DNA from: Straminergon stramineum
Lineage: Eukaryota; Streptophyta; Bryopsida; Hypnales; Calliergonaceae
Assembly: GCA_963920665.1 (NCBI GenBank)
Contig: OY987271.1
Span: 7,629,350-7,693,349, forward strand
Direction: 5' to 3'
Length of the DNA: 64,000 bases
In this document: positions 36,695-49,232 of the stretch, one piece after another
Layout of the letters: every line of letters starts with the position of its first letter
How positions within the stretch are numbered: position 1 is the first letter of the stretch
Program-made: the position numbers and the translations under genes
The notes under the pieces: model-generated
What the model was told of the DNA's origin: nothing
What the model saw: the letters and a program-made list of their open reading frames with translations, nothing else
The model's database searches: none

Positions 36695-39104
36695 TTACAA
36701 CCTGCGACCAACTCTGCCTAGGCGTCTCGCAACTCCAAAAACCAGAAACTTGCCCACAGCACCTCTATCAATACTACAAGCCAGTGCAACAGCACCACCT
36801 AATATCACCCATTTCATGTAACCCTTGTTGTCTTGCTGCTGTCGCCCTTTCGCGAGGACAGCTTCGTACTTCTGTTCAGCTTCCTCCGTTTTCGAGTCTT
36901 TCACAAGATGATGGGGAACTTTGGTCATTTTACTAGCCAACCGTGCTGACGGTGAGAGAGGCACGTTCGCTTTCCGATCCGCCTTGTATTTCTTCATCCC
37001 GGGATCCATTTTCTTCACACAACCCCACATGCCTTGCCGCACTCCCAGTCTTGCTAAGTCCTTTTGGATGCCCATGTCCTCATGATGGAATAACGTGACT
37101 TCGGTGGATGTCATTTGACCGTCGCCCCTTGCTGATTCAGCTGCACCCAATCATAACAATCAGCAACTATTTCCGAGAAGCTTACATAATAAGGGTCCCT
37201 TCACCTTGCTCACAACTAGGGTCCACCCCTCAAATGTAGAATATGGCGGAATGGATGTTTGCCACACCAAAATCGACTTACAACAGATGCCGTACTGCAA
37301 CATGATTCTACCTCGAGCCTCAAAATACTAGAATAAAAAAGAAACCCGGAAGTGCTCAAACTAAAGATTAAAAAGTTGACTTTTAATAGTCATGGTAAAT
37401 TATAGGAACTCCCAACTATCAATATCATTCATTCATTCATTCATGAAGAGAATTCTTTCTTATTTCCATTGATACGTTACACGATCATCAGTACAACTTC
37501 CTCAATGAGTATTGATAGGATGAAGTGCAATTTTCAAACATTCATCATTCACTGGGTGGATGATTGAGCATTTGAGGGTCAGAGACACACCTGATCTTAT
37601 CCGCCAACTTGAATAAAAAACACCCACCCTTCTTGGAGACTGCTTTCGGACAATCAAATCGTGATCCACACCCTGCAAAGAGAATTAACAAAGTCTCAAT
37701 GCACTATACTCTGGAAGGCAGCTTCTAAACATCATGACTAAAAATCATTGCTAACAATACGGGAACAAACCAAGCACTGTAAGAACAACCCAAATATTTA
37801 CCTTGGTGATGCAGTAGTAGGTTTTGTTGGACTCCCAAATGCGGCGAGCAATGACGTACTCCCGGTCCTTGCAGAAGAACGGGTACTGTGCAAGCACATT
37901 CAAGTTTGAAATCAACAAAGACTTCATGTACTACTATTTTTCAGGTGAAGCGTCCTAGAGACTTCCATAATTTCACTAAGACCAAGACTCCAATATCAGA
38001 AAAAGAGGAATATTTCAATAATTCCATACCTTCCTAATCCATTGCGCTACCGTAGCACCGGTCTCTTTACACTCCTCCCAGGTTTTACGAAAGATCAGCA
38101 TTTCATCCCAGTGTTCTCTGAACTCGTCATCCCAGAAAAAATCTCGCACCAATTCAGGCGCCGTGTCCTCGAACACAGTTCGACTTTTATACTCAGTTGG
38201 CCCCACCTGCAGAATTTCAGAAAAGATCAGCATAAACCACACTAATAACCGCATCACTACATAACACCAACACTTGTGCAGCATCCGATGCAAGAAAGTC
38301 GTAGTCACCTCAACATCACGGCGCCATGCTTGATATGTCATGCCAGGGATAGATTTGTCCATCATTGTCTGCCAAGTCGGACCTCCATCTTTGGAGTCCA
38401 GCAACGTCATGAACCGAGCCAGATCCTCATCTGTCAGCACTTCCTTCTTATTCTTCTCCTTAGCGACAAGCGCACTGCACATCAACGATCGAACCTTCCA
38501 GTAAGCAAATGCACCCCTACGCCCCAAAGTGACCAATTTCCGTATCTATAGCAGATGATCAAGGCATCAAATAGAAATAAGAAAGCATATTCTATGTTTT
38601 GAACGATAGAAATATGATTGACGTGACTATGAGCTTCCAAAGAGAAATTTAATTTTAGCTAGGGCTACAGAAGAGAAAACCCGTGATGATTATAAAATGC
38701 AGATAGCGAGGATCAATACAGAAACACATATACATTACTCACCCAGAAGATACTGCATCCGTATCAGGGGACAAAACTTCTACTTCCGCTGGTGGCCACA
38801 TCCAAGAACTAAACGTCTTCCATGCTTCTTTCCACATAGGAAACGCTGACGCCGCCATTATCGCCAGCCAAAAACGGCGAGCTCCAAAACCTGGGGGAGT
38901 TCCCCATACTAGCCGAGGGCGAAATTTTATACCCATTAAGAAAATACTAACCCATTCAGGTTTCCGCGACAAACCTACTAGGAGACAAAGTGCAACAGCC
39001 ACCCAAATCGGCAACATGCATAACATCATATCTGCAGCTGTCCCCATCACTGCAGGCTTCCCCCATAATACATAGTATACTTTGCCTATCGGATCCATTT
39101 TCAT
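36695..39104 (-). CDS. START-domain lipid-transfer protein, membrane-anchored
   Basis: Exons, in transcript order: 39104-38743, 38516-38309, 38206-38030, 37885-37802, 37672-37591 and 37140-36695, about 452 aa. The first ATG follows an in-frame TGA. Residues ~26-45 form a hydrophobic anchor, followed by RKPEWVS as in plant homologues. The START domain occupies roughly residues 149-350 and is recognised from DGGPTWQTMMDKSIPGMTYQ, SRTVFEDTAPELVRDFFWDD, YSSWRIRS and LFHHEDMG...LGVRQGMWG. The tail ends in a second hydrophobic stretch (WVILGGAVALAC) and FGVARRLGRVGRRL, also typical of the plant family. START domains bind a single lipid or sterol; the ligand here is unknown and action at a membrane is inferred. 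The exon 1/2 junction is uncertain: donor 38753 with acceptor 38546 (exon 2 from 38545) also keeps frame (~458 aa). Confidence 0.9.
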
Positions 39105-41240
39105 GAACAAAACTCCGGAGTACACCCCCAAGCGGGTGCTCCAGCAAGGTCACCCTGATACAGAAAACACAGAAGGCACGTCAGACCAAATAAATATTAC
39201 AATGCAGTGACAACAAAACATCAAAGGGACACAATCGCAAAAACAATGGCATTCAATTCCATGTATGCTAACTAGGATGACGTTATCTTACCTCTGTTGG
39301 AAAACCTTGTGACGAGACCCCTAACAGTTGTTTATCACACTTCCGTCAATTACAATTTCTTCTCCGCACCTACTCCACACTGTAACGCCATAGAAAATAA
39401 TGACATCAATATCCCTGAAAACTAACCTCTCGAAATAGATTGAAACCAATCAATTGCCAAGGCAAAATCACGCTAGACCACGGCGCTCTTCAACCTCAAC
39501 TCAGAGTCTCCAATTAGCACCAAATACAGGCAATACTGTAGCAAGCTCATAAGAAAATGCAAGTCACGAGACAACGAGACAGCTTTTTCACTTTCCCAGC
39601 AAAAAAAAAAATCAAACCCCAACAGGCTTCTCCTCCCTTGCTTGCTAATTCAATTTGAGGCCCGTGCTGCTCGAGTGACCCCACCTCCACCCCGAAATGT
39701 ACACATATGGCACATTCACTCCATAAGTATACACTGAGCAGCACTCTAGCCTTCAATTCTGACTGCAATCTCTTAAGAGCCTGTCAAACTGCAGCTCTTT
39801 TCTCTCAAAAAGTTCACATCGCTATTTAATAATGAATTCTCTACAATGTGAAGATAAACTTCCATATGATCCATTAATATCCTCTCCTTCACAACGAAAT
39901 CAACCGTTTCAGACAGGATAACCTCAGAGCAAACCATTCCAGCAAGGTTACAAAATGGTCTAAGAACAGACCCCCTATTCTGTGCGTTTGGAAGAACATA
40001 TATATGAGAGAAAAGACTCAATCCCCGAGCAAGAGCGATATTCATACCAATACCGTGCCCTCTTGTACGAAGCGATCTCAAGTGCCCCTTTCTAAACAAC
40101 TTAAAAAGCTTCGCTGTGTACAACGCAGAGATTCACAACCGTATATGACAATTCTCCGAAGTAGATTTTCTATAAGAAGGTCTCCTTCTGACATTGTAAG
40201 AAATCCCAGTTTCGGCAGCGTGAGTCACAACCAAGAAAATGCGGATGCGAATTCAGAAAACCCTCAAAGAGATGTCTTCAGGCCTCCAAACCCGACCGCA
40301 ATCCAGCCGAGATTGTGGAAAGGTTTTGCACTCTCTAAGAACCCCAGACCTCTCCTTAAATATACAAAAGAAACTCGCTACTGCCGAAACATCCGCTAAC
40401 CCGTGTATAGTACAATCACGCCCTCAAATGTGGACCTATGGAAAGGAATCAGCTTACGACAACCAAGGCTGGCTGACGACCAATTCTTTAGCAGCCAACC
40501 AAACTTCTCCAATTCAAATATGTCGGCAATCCAACCCCTCGGTCTTGGCACACTAGGGTCCACATTCTTAGAGTAGAATTGTAAGACCACATCACCACGA
40601 TGACGCTCTCATCGCCGTAAAAGCACAACCCCAACTCCCAACCCCGCGTAAGCCACCGTAATAGTTGAACCAACAAGAATTTGCGATACCTGCTACTCTA
40701 CAACTACTGTAGATCAGAAGACCGTCAAAGCCGTCCACAACCATCTCACGCTTCGTAAAACTCCGATTCCCTTCATAAACACCCTCGCCAACAAATTCAA
40801 CACAGCCCTAAAAAAAACTCCCTTAATAAAGCCGAAATTCTTTCCAAATAACACAATAAAACGCAAGGCTACCTTGGAAAATTAAAAATAAAAACTGGTG
40901 TGCTGCAAATCTCTCGGAGAAGAAGAGCCGCTTCACCGCCTCTTCCCCTGCCCCTACCCCCCTTGCACCGACCCCTTTCCAAAGTGCCACATCGCCTCCA
41001 AAAAATTTCCAAGGAGAGCAATCGATCCGGCGATCTTGGCGACTGTGATGCAGCTAAGAATCTTGTCGGTCTAGCGAAATTGCATTCGAGAAGGGGCATG
41101 GAGCGCACAGCTCCATCTCTCGCTCGCTCGCTCGCAGGCAACGCGCAACGTGATCGGGAGAAAAGGGATCAGCCACAGGACAGCCAACCCCCTCTACTGT
41201 ACATGTACAAGGCCCCCAGAGAGGGGAGTCTATCATCTAG
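39105..41240 (-). promoter_or_regulatory. START gene 5' region with a spliced 5' UTR
   Basis: Reading the - strand, a pyrimidine-rich stretch and TTTTCTGTATCAG precede GGTGACC just upstream of the ATG. This looks like an acceptor, so the 5' UTR appears to be spliced from an upstream exon, perhaps in the GC-richer part near 40880-41240. No further coding exon was recognised in this interval. Confidence 0.4.
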
Positions 41241-41501
41241 GAAATGAGAAGATTGGGGATTCCGGATTCTGGAAAGGAAGATCGGGGATATGTCTCTAGT
41301 TGTGGGGATGCGTGGGTTCGGGAGAGATCTCCACATCTACGACTGGGGGGATACTTTCACTTTTACTTTTACTTTTCTACGTGTCGTTTTATCATGATGG
41401 ACGGGATCGACGGGAACGATCGTATAGGACCCTCGGAATTGTAATTCATTGCAACTGGATGAGGTTGGAACTCCAAGCTCGGTGCCGCTTTGTGTCACTG
41501 T

Positions 41502-41550
41502 CTTTTTCTTTTTCTTTTTCTTTTTCTTTTTCTTTTTCTTTTTCTTTTTC
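41502..41550 (+). repeat. (TTTTTC)n microsatellite
   Basis: About eight near-perfect copies of a hexamer, preceded at 41356-41378 by shorter CTTTTA repeats. Confidence 0.95.
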
Positions 41551-44173
41551 TCCTTTTGGGAACTTATTAAAACAAAACACTGTCAGGCAATGCATTTGGG
41601 TAAGTACTCAGTAGTACTGTAGTTTCGTTCGATTATAATTGGAATAATTATAGCATCTTATCCATTGGGGACATGGATAATGAAGGGCGGTTTTCCATGC
41701 ACCATGTGGAAACTCATTGAAATTTCACCTAATTATAATTCTTGGAAGGTAAGGATACAATTTAATACTCTGTAATAATCTATACTAGTATGCCTTGTGC
41801 CGTTGCGGTAATAAAATTATTTTTCTAATTTTTTATTTCATAAAAAAATTGGAATTCAATATTTTTTCTACTATGAGTTGGAATGCCACAAAATAAAGTC
41901 TATGCACCCCTCCTTGTAGAGAGCTTTCTAACTTAACAATACCATGAAGGTGACCAAAGGACGTTCAATTCTAGAAATCTCATTGTAATAAATAAAATAT
42001 GGTACCTAAATTCAATAAAAAAACAAACAAAAAACAAGCTAATTTAATGAATGTGTTAGAGCATGGCCACCAAGGAGTGTCAAAAATGACGCATTAGAGT
42101 GCCTGTTGTGGGCCCTATAGCTGCGATCAAAGCTCACCTCCCACCCTTACACGCTGTTACACCACACTATCGCGAATTCGGGAGCTACATGGCCAACTCA
42201 AGCTACATCTTTACTGGCTGCAGATTGTTACTTGTGACGACACGAGGTATTTTTGGCATGTTCATACAAGCATTGAGGACGAATTCTCCTCAATCTGCAG
42301 TTGTGTACCAACAAAGAGGCCCTTAGCTGTTGAGTGGCCAGTCCTTTTTACAAAGTGGCCGCGATGTTGGGAGAGTGACAATGAGGTGCAAATTCCGTCA
42401 AGGGCCCATTAGAAGGCATTGAGGCCATGCCCAATGTGCTTGGGTGGCTATGCTCTTAGGGATTGATATTATTTCAATGAGGTTGTTTTGTTTTATTTTG
42501 TTTGTTTGTTTATTTTAGTGACATCTTCTAAATTATACATCCCTTGGTTGTGTTCTAGGTGTTGTTGGAAAGTTCTCTATGAAGAAGGGTGCATGGGCTT
42601 TGTTCCATGGCTTTTAGATCTCCTGCAAGAAAAGATATTGAATTCTAAAGTTTTTATGAATTACAAAATTATAAAAATTACTTTTATTTTGGCTATGGTA
42701 GTAGCACAAGGCACACTAGTGTTTACAAATTGAACAAATTTGATAGGAGGAGGTAGAAAGTGGCTTTCACATATGTATGGAGTCAAAAGGTACAAAGGGC
42801 CAAATCTAATAAGCAAACATGTGGCAATCATAAAAGAGGTTGTTTTTATGGTTGCTTGTGGGTATGAACTGACAAAACATAGTACAAAATTGAAGTGACA
42901 TGAATAGTCAAATTAGAGTTTCTCAATACACTAACATGTAGCTAACCTATGGTACACATGAAGTCACTAGGTCATAAAAAAGTTTGTTTTCATATTGACT
43001 TGATTCTTTGTCATTTGGAAATTTCATTATTATTTGAACATCTTATCCATTTCACACGTAGATAATTAGATGCATTTTCTACATGCCAAATAGGAATTGG
43101 ATGCAACAGTCATGTGGAAAACTCTAGTGGCATGGTGTGAAATTTCACCCAATTCTTGTGATGTATTATTCTAAGGTATGCAACACATTGAAAGTCAATG
43201 TGTTATGAAATAGCTAATTTTCATGCTAACTTGCTCACTTCTCATTTGGTGTTTTTATTATTTTTGTAGATCTTATACATTTGGACCTGAATAGTTAGAT
43301 GTAGTTTCTACATAATATTAAACTATTGACTATAAGTTGTGAAAATCAATTGTGAATTAAAATCTCCTTCAATTCTTACCAATAAAGTGTACCATAAAAT
43401 ATAAAATAGTTTGTCTTCTTACTAACTAACTTGAATAGAAGTAATAAATATATATACATATATACATTGAAAAATTATAAAAATTATTACATATGATAAT
43501 ATGTCAAATTTCATTCATTTAAATTAGTGCAACTTTGTTAAATTAGTATAATACATGCTACTTGTATTCACGTAGGCCATTATTGCATTGACTTCATTTT
43601 GCATTTGAAATATTTGTTATATTTTTTTGGAAATGTTGCTGAACAAACAAGTTGATTCTAAAGGACAAATTTGACTCCAAAATTTGACCCCATAAATAGA
43701 TGTGGTACATTGACATAAAAAAGAATCTCAAATAAAATTTTGAAGGGCATTGCACAAAGGTTGGGTGCTTGGTTTGACTTTATCCACAAATATAACTAAA
43801 ATTGTTTTATTGTTTGGATGTTAAAGGATTACAACATACAATGTAGTATATTTGTCCATTTGTCTTTGATTTACATGTTACCAAAATAAAGAATCCATTT
43901 TTGTGATTGTAAACTATTTTGAGTGATTTTACTTGTTAACATGGGATCTTCTTTAGCTTGAATATTGTATTAAGGTTTAAAAAGATTCTACAATAAAAAA
44001 AAATACATTGATTCAAATACCTTATGAATAAATTATGAATTTTTGAAGTTGTGCTTGTGAGATGAGTAGAAGCTTGCATTCAAGATTTTCTACAACGCAA
44101 GGAGTCTCGATTCATAGAGAGGTAAGCATCCCCTCCCTTGAAGTATATCAGAGAGTGGGTAAGTTATGACTCT
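41551..44173. other. Intergenic, no gene recognised
   Basis: AT-rich DNA. At about 42057-42440 a GC-richer block begins GAGCATGGCC and ends GGCCATGCCC. That could mark a decayed MITE, but the inner ends do not pair well. Nothing else is supportable. Confidence 0.4.
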
Positions 44174-44783
44174 TTAACTCCTAAAGGACTAGGGGTGTTT
44201 GAGTAAAGCTCTTGTTTTCTTGACTAGCTCTTGTAACAAGCACAATTTCTCAAATGTGTGGAATAGTATTGATGATCACCACTATTGGAACGAAAGAAGA
44301 GTTGTGTAGCTTTCCTATGAAAAAAATATCAATAAAATTGTACAATTTTTGGGAAAATAACACCGTTGACAAAATTGATTAAAGATATCCAATTTGGTGG
44401 AACTTTGTACATGCACTAAAATTGGAATGTTGCAATTGGAATGCTCAAAAGTCATCCACAAACTCTGATTTTTTTTCCTACATCCACATATGATCATGAT
44501 TTGTATGTGTAATTTTTTTTTAAATTATTTTGAGTTGTGGAAAAAAATATATGAGCATGTGAAGTGATAACACAAAGTGCCTTTCCTATGCTCAAAAAAT
44601 TCACCAAAAACTACTCACTCAATCATTTCTCAATCGGATTGTACGTATGGATTCAACAAAATAAGTCATCTAGGGTCTCTTTGTTGTTCATGGACTAAGT
44701 TATTAGTGAGGTTCACATTTTGATTTTTTTACAAATGTAGTTGTAGAAGCCATGTGATGGCCTTATGGTCATTTAGGGGTTAA
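44174..44783. mobile_element. TTAA element M
   Basis: TTAA (44174-44177), then CTCCTAAAGGACTAGG. The right end CCTTATGGTCATTTAGGGG is followed by TTAA (44780-44783). Termini match at CYCCTAAAkGACy. It is 610 bp, the interior is unlike families 1-3, and there is no coding content. Confidence 0.72.
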
Positions 44784-45708
44784 CAATTATACGCTCACAT
44801 TCAATATACCGGTATTCTATGTCTATTCTTGTCACTGATATTATGGACCAATCATGGCGTATTCATAACCGATTCTAGGCAAGAAATCTCCCACGAGAAA
44901 ATGTTGAGCCAGCACCGGCACTCCAACTTACGGCAAGTCAATAATCACAGGAGGTTACCGATTTCCATAGAAACAGACCTTTGAAATTATTAAATGAGTC
45001 AGAAATCAAACTGTGGTTAAGTACATCCTTTGGCGGTTTCTGAATCCAGCTGCCTGGAGGAAAATTTGGCTCTATTTTCTCGTGGGTGGGCACGCGTGAT
45101 GATTGTGTGACCTAGATGAGAAGTAGACGAACCTCACGGCAAGTGGATATTCTCATTTCGTATTGATATTGATGGAAAAGTCTCGATCGCTTCCTGGTCT
45201 TCGATCAATGTGAGGTTACAGTTCGCTTAAATTTACTAAGTTTGTGAATCTTTGGTGGGGTCGAAGGAACTGAATATGCCAATTGCCTTGGCAAGAATCT
45301 CTGGAACTTGGTGGCACCTTCCGTCACTCGCAGCCAATATGAAAGCATCGAAACCGACTAAGTTATGGGTACAGTACTGCATTACTGCTCCGTTTTTTGC
45401 CAAAACAATCGATCGAACAAAGATCTAAACCCTATTCTGATACAGTTGTACCGAATACTCAAGACACTTGTTCTTTCAGGCAGAACCACTCACTTCGAGG
45501 ACTGTCTACGGTATAAAAGTTTGAACACTACCGCGGAATGCTTCCCGTACCCTTTTAAAGCTCCTGAGTCCTGACATGGTTTCCAAATCTGAATCCAACT
45601 TTGCAGGGATAAGTTTGTCACGTGTAACATGTGACCTGCACGGTTGTGCTGAGTTTGGTCTTCTTTTCCACTTGTTCTCACTGAGGTCCGTAAGCTTATG
45701 GGCATCCA
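44784..45708. other. Intergenic, mixed composition, no gene recognised
   Basis: From about 44860 to 45700 base composition is close to that of the genes, but no ordered exons or known motifs were found on either strand. Confidence 0.35.
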
Positions 45709-45711
45709 TAA

Positions 45712-45866
45712 GGGCCGGCTTTCCATGTGGAGTCGGGGCTGGTGAAGCCCACCGATCAGTGGTGGAATGGGGACTCTAGAAACATCATGCTCCTATTCCA
45801 CTCCTATTCCACTGTTGATCGGTGAGCTTCACCGGCTCCAACTGGCTGACACATGGAAACCGGCCC
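45712..45866. mobile_element. Tourist-like (PIF/Harbinger) MITE, 155 bp
   Basis: GGGCCGGCTTTCCATGTG at one end pairs with the reverse complement of GGGCCGGTTTCCATGTG at the other. The flanks are TAA on both sides (45709-45711 and 45867-45869). Pairing continues through GGTGAAGC and CACCGATCA, so it is a near-complete hairpin. A TWA target with GGGCC ends is the Tourist pattern. Confidence 0.85.
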
Positions 45867-45898
45867 TAAGCATTCCTACCCAATATGCAACACCTCAT

Positions 45899-46450
45899 TT
45901 GTCCAATCCCAAAAGCCTAAATATTGATGATAGAAGATCTAGACAATCCAAGCATGAGTCTATGAGAGCGGAGTGTTGATTTTGGGTACACTTTGAAAAT
46001 TTATAACTTGATTCATACAATGTCCAAATAATCAATGTGTGGTAAAATATGCTTTGGAGTTCTCTTTTAGTTGTCAATAAGATCCAAGTTTTATAAAACT
46101 ATGTTTATATTAATACTAACTATGTTCAATTGTAAATAGTGATGATTATAGGTATGCGTATGCATAATTTGCATTGAGACCATTAAGCCACATTAAAACC
46201 TAGAAATTGATGTCACAAGATGTACACAATCACAACAAGAAAGCCTAAGAAAGTCTAGTGTTGATTTCAAGCACACCACATAGGATGTATTGTGACATTT
46301 CATAACATATTCATATGAAATCTAAATAATGCATGCTAAAGTGCATTGGAAACTTCTTGTATTTGTCAAATTGCAACAATCAAAGTGTACTTTATTTAAT
46401 AATAGTAAATATGCTCAATTGCTATTAGTGACAATTACAGTTGCACTTAC
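45899..46450 (+). repeat. Direct duplication, ~284-bp period, diverged
   Basis: GTGTTGATTTTGGGTACAC (45974) corresponds to GTGTTGATTTCAAGCACAC (46258), and TATGTTCAATTGTAAATAGTGA to TATGCTCAATTGCTATTAGTGA. Two units, many substitutions, no frame conserved. Confidence 0.55.
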
Positions 46451-47135
46451 TTGGGCACTTACATAGGAAGAAAAATTTAGATCTCAAGCATTTTTAAGTA
46501 GATAATTAATTGTTCTAACAAGATTTGAATTGTGAACTCTTTATTTTACCAATCTTTATTCTACATGGATTGGTTTGTAATTGTGCTCAAAAAAATGAAG
46601 CACACAATGACCAAACTAGTTATGATGCTAAATAATTACAAAATTTGTCTTCTTAGTATACTCAATGTACTTTATCATCTTGATAATGTGCTTGCATTAA
46701 GCTATTGAAAATGTTCACTGCCCATACACTAGATGCTAAATCTCACAAGACAAGAGAAAGCCTCTAATACAACCTCTTAGTTCATTTTACAGTCATGAAG
46801 TTCATTTTGTCAAGATATTGATTTCAACTACTTTAATTAGAGATAAGCTAAGATCCATATTCATTTTGTCTCTAATTTCATTACCACTTTAAATCATGTA
46901 AAAATCACCTATATCAAGTGAAATATGAGTGTATCAAATTTGAAGTAAAGCAAAAGTTTTGGGGACTTTGACCATTTGCAAAAATATATTAACACTTATT
47001 TGAATGGAAAAAATATTGGAGGTGTTTTTTTGGGAGTGGTTCTATTATCTATGCCACTATGATAATAACACCAAGTGACATCTTTGATATTCTATGTCAA
47101 GATAGACCACAATCCACTAAGTCATGATTATGTCA
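46451..47135. other. Intergenic, AT-rich, nothing recognised
   Basis: No gene, repeat boundary or RNA gene could be supported in this stretch. Confidence 0.4.
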
Positions 47136-48048
47136 TTAACCCTTAAAGGACCATCATGGGTTTTTTAACTTCATAGCAATTTTAGGCAAGCACGTGTGAT
47201 TGGAGATTTCTAAAATTTTTGCCCAAATTTTAAGAAAAGGTGGGGATGAGGAATGTCCTTCATATGCACTAAATTTCATGACATTTGAAAACATGAGTCA
47301 AAAGTTATGGCCTAATATGTTACTTTTTTTTGTAAATGGGTAGTCCGGGAAAATTAGAAAAAAATTACTTTTTCATAAACAAAAATTTGAAATTGATTTT
47401 CTAAAGAGAGATAGATATGTGGAAAGCTTTGAATCATTCCATTTTGATCATTGAGTCAAAAATTACAAGGATTTTTTATTTGCAAGCAGTTATGGATTCT
47501 CTACTCTAAAATAAACTTTAAAGTCCTTTATCATACTCAATTTTCAATATTTTTTGAAAAAATAAAATCTTAGGATGTAGATTGTTTATTACAACATTGC
47601 AACCATTGGGATTGGCATTTTTCAATTCCATAATCAAATTCTTAACAATTTAGTATTTTGAATCATTCTCTACTATTGCCTACTTACTATTGTTTTCCTA
47701 TATGTTGTACAATTCCAAATGACCTGAAATTTTTTGAGCATGTGGAAAACTTGTCTAGGAAAAAGTTTCCAAAGAAGCACCACAATTTTGGACGTTTTTT
47801 CATAGAAAAGTGAGCTTGTGAAGTGTAGCTGCCTTGTTTTTTGCAAGGCCCAAAAAATGATTTCAATGAATTTGAATGTTTATATCTTGCAATTCACATA
47901 GTGGAAATTTCTGAAATTTTTTTCACATCTTTTTAAACTAGTGTAATACAAGATTCTATGGCTACATGTGCCATTTGGTATTTGTACTAAAAATGGCAAT
48001 TTTGGAGCTTTTTTAGTGAAAACATAGATATGGAACTTTAGGGGTTAA
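47136..48048 (-). mobile_element. TTAA element I, family 1
   Basis: TTAA at 47136-47139 then CCCTTAAAGGACCATCATGG. The right end TGGAACTTTAGGGG is followed by TTAA at 48045-48048. Same orientation as element B; 913 bp; alignable along its whole length to A, B, C and E, with scattered substitutions and small gaps. Confidence 0.8.
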
Positions 48049-48070
48049 AGTGTGTGGAACAATAGAAAAT

Positions 48071-48367
48071 CATTAAGAAAATTCCGAGCTCTAAACAAGG
48101 CTTCCAGTATTGGATTTTTGGCACCCCCACTGTGCAAGTATAGAGAAAATTTGAAAAAAAATTAGAAAAAAAAAAGTTTAAAATTTTTTTAAAAATATTT
48201 AAAAAAACAATCAATTTGTCATGGTGTTGATGAGGCACTAATAGTGCCACGTCAAATTCCAAATTTTAAAAAATAAAAATTTATTTTTTATTTTTTATTT
48301 TTTTCATAATTGCACTATGGGGGTGTAGAATTCGCAGCCTTGTTTAGAGCTCAGCATTTTCCTAATG
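48071..48367. mobile_element. MITE with ~58-bp terminal inverted repeats (MULE or hAT type)
   Basis: CATTAAGAAAATTCCGAGC with CTCTAAACAAGGC pairs with the reverse complement of CATTAGGAAAATGCTGAGC and CTCTAAACAAGGC. AGAAAAT flanks both ends. Depending on where the boundary is set, the target duplication is 7 bp, or 9 bp with one mismatch (TAGAAAATC/GAGAAAATC), so hAT or Mutator origin cannot be separated. It starts only 22 bp beyond element I. Confidence 0.75.
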
Positions 48368-48375
48368 AGAAAATC

Positions 48376-49017
48376 TTGGAATCAATGGACTCATTGGTAA
48401 TGTAATCTTTCATGTAGAATTGATTTTATGGATTTCATGTGGATATAGATATAAATATAAAATTAAAATATACCATAATAGAAGTGATATCAAAAATTCT
48501 TGACTCAATGATGTTTTTTTAGAGATTTTAGGGATTTTTTTGCTTTTGTTAATTAGTATCCTATTTTGAGACCTACTAGTATTCTACCTTCTCATACCGA
48601 ATGTCTCCTTCTATGAAATTATCTAACTTGAATCCTATTTTAGTAGATTTTGTATACAAAGTGAATTGATCATTTTATATTCATTCTACCTTTCAAATTG
48701 TAATGAATGTACTTAAAGTCCAAAATTACCAACAAACGAACAATGTAATTTCGAGGGTAGTGGAAATTCTACATTTTTGTATTTCACACCTTCCTATGGA
48801 TGTATAGAGCTTCATGACTCAAGTTGAGATTGCTTTTTAATACAAAAATATAATACAAAACATTTCAGTTTTTAAAAGAAGAAGAGTTGGTTTTTACGTA
48901 GGGTTAGAGACCCTATTCATACTATCAATGTCTTAGTCTATTGTGCCACTATTTCACTATTGTGTATCAAAAATGTACATTTGAAATGTACATCATCGAT
49001 GCATAGTGACAGAGATA
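48376..49017. other. Intergenic, nothing recognised
   Basis: AT-rich, no supportable gene or repeat. Confidence 0.4.
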
Positions 49018-49230
49018 GGTGTCTATTGAATTGTGTCGCAAATCAAGTGCCTTCTTGAATTGTGGCACATATAAAGTACCTTTTGAATGGTGGCTCAAAT
49101 AGTGTGTCTTTTAAATTATGGCACAAATAAAATCAAGTGTTGTTTTGAATTGGGACACAAGTTGGGTGCCTTTTTGAATGGTGGCTCAAATAATGTCTCT
49201 TACCCCACACTCCATACACTCCATACACTC
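49018..49230 (+). repeat. Degenerate short tandem repeats
   Basis: Units of the type TTTTGAATTGTGGCACAAAT recur about six times to 49200, with related variants such as TTGAATGGTGGCTCAAAT. They are followed by ACTCCATAC repeats (49208-49232). Confidence 0.6.
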
Positions 49231-49232
49231 CA

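Noticed and set aside
42057..42440. GC-richer block with GAGCATGGCC...GGCCATGCCC ends as a MITE
   Set aside because: Only 9-10 bases pair, inner sequence does not fold back, and no target duplication is evident.
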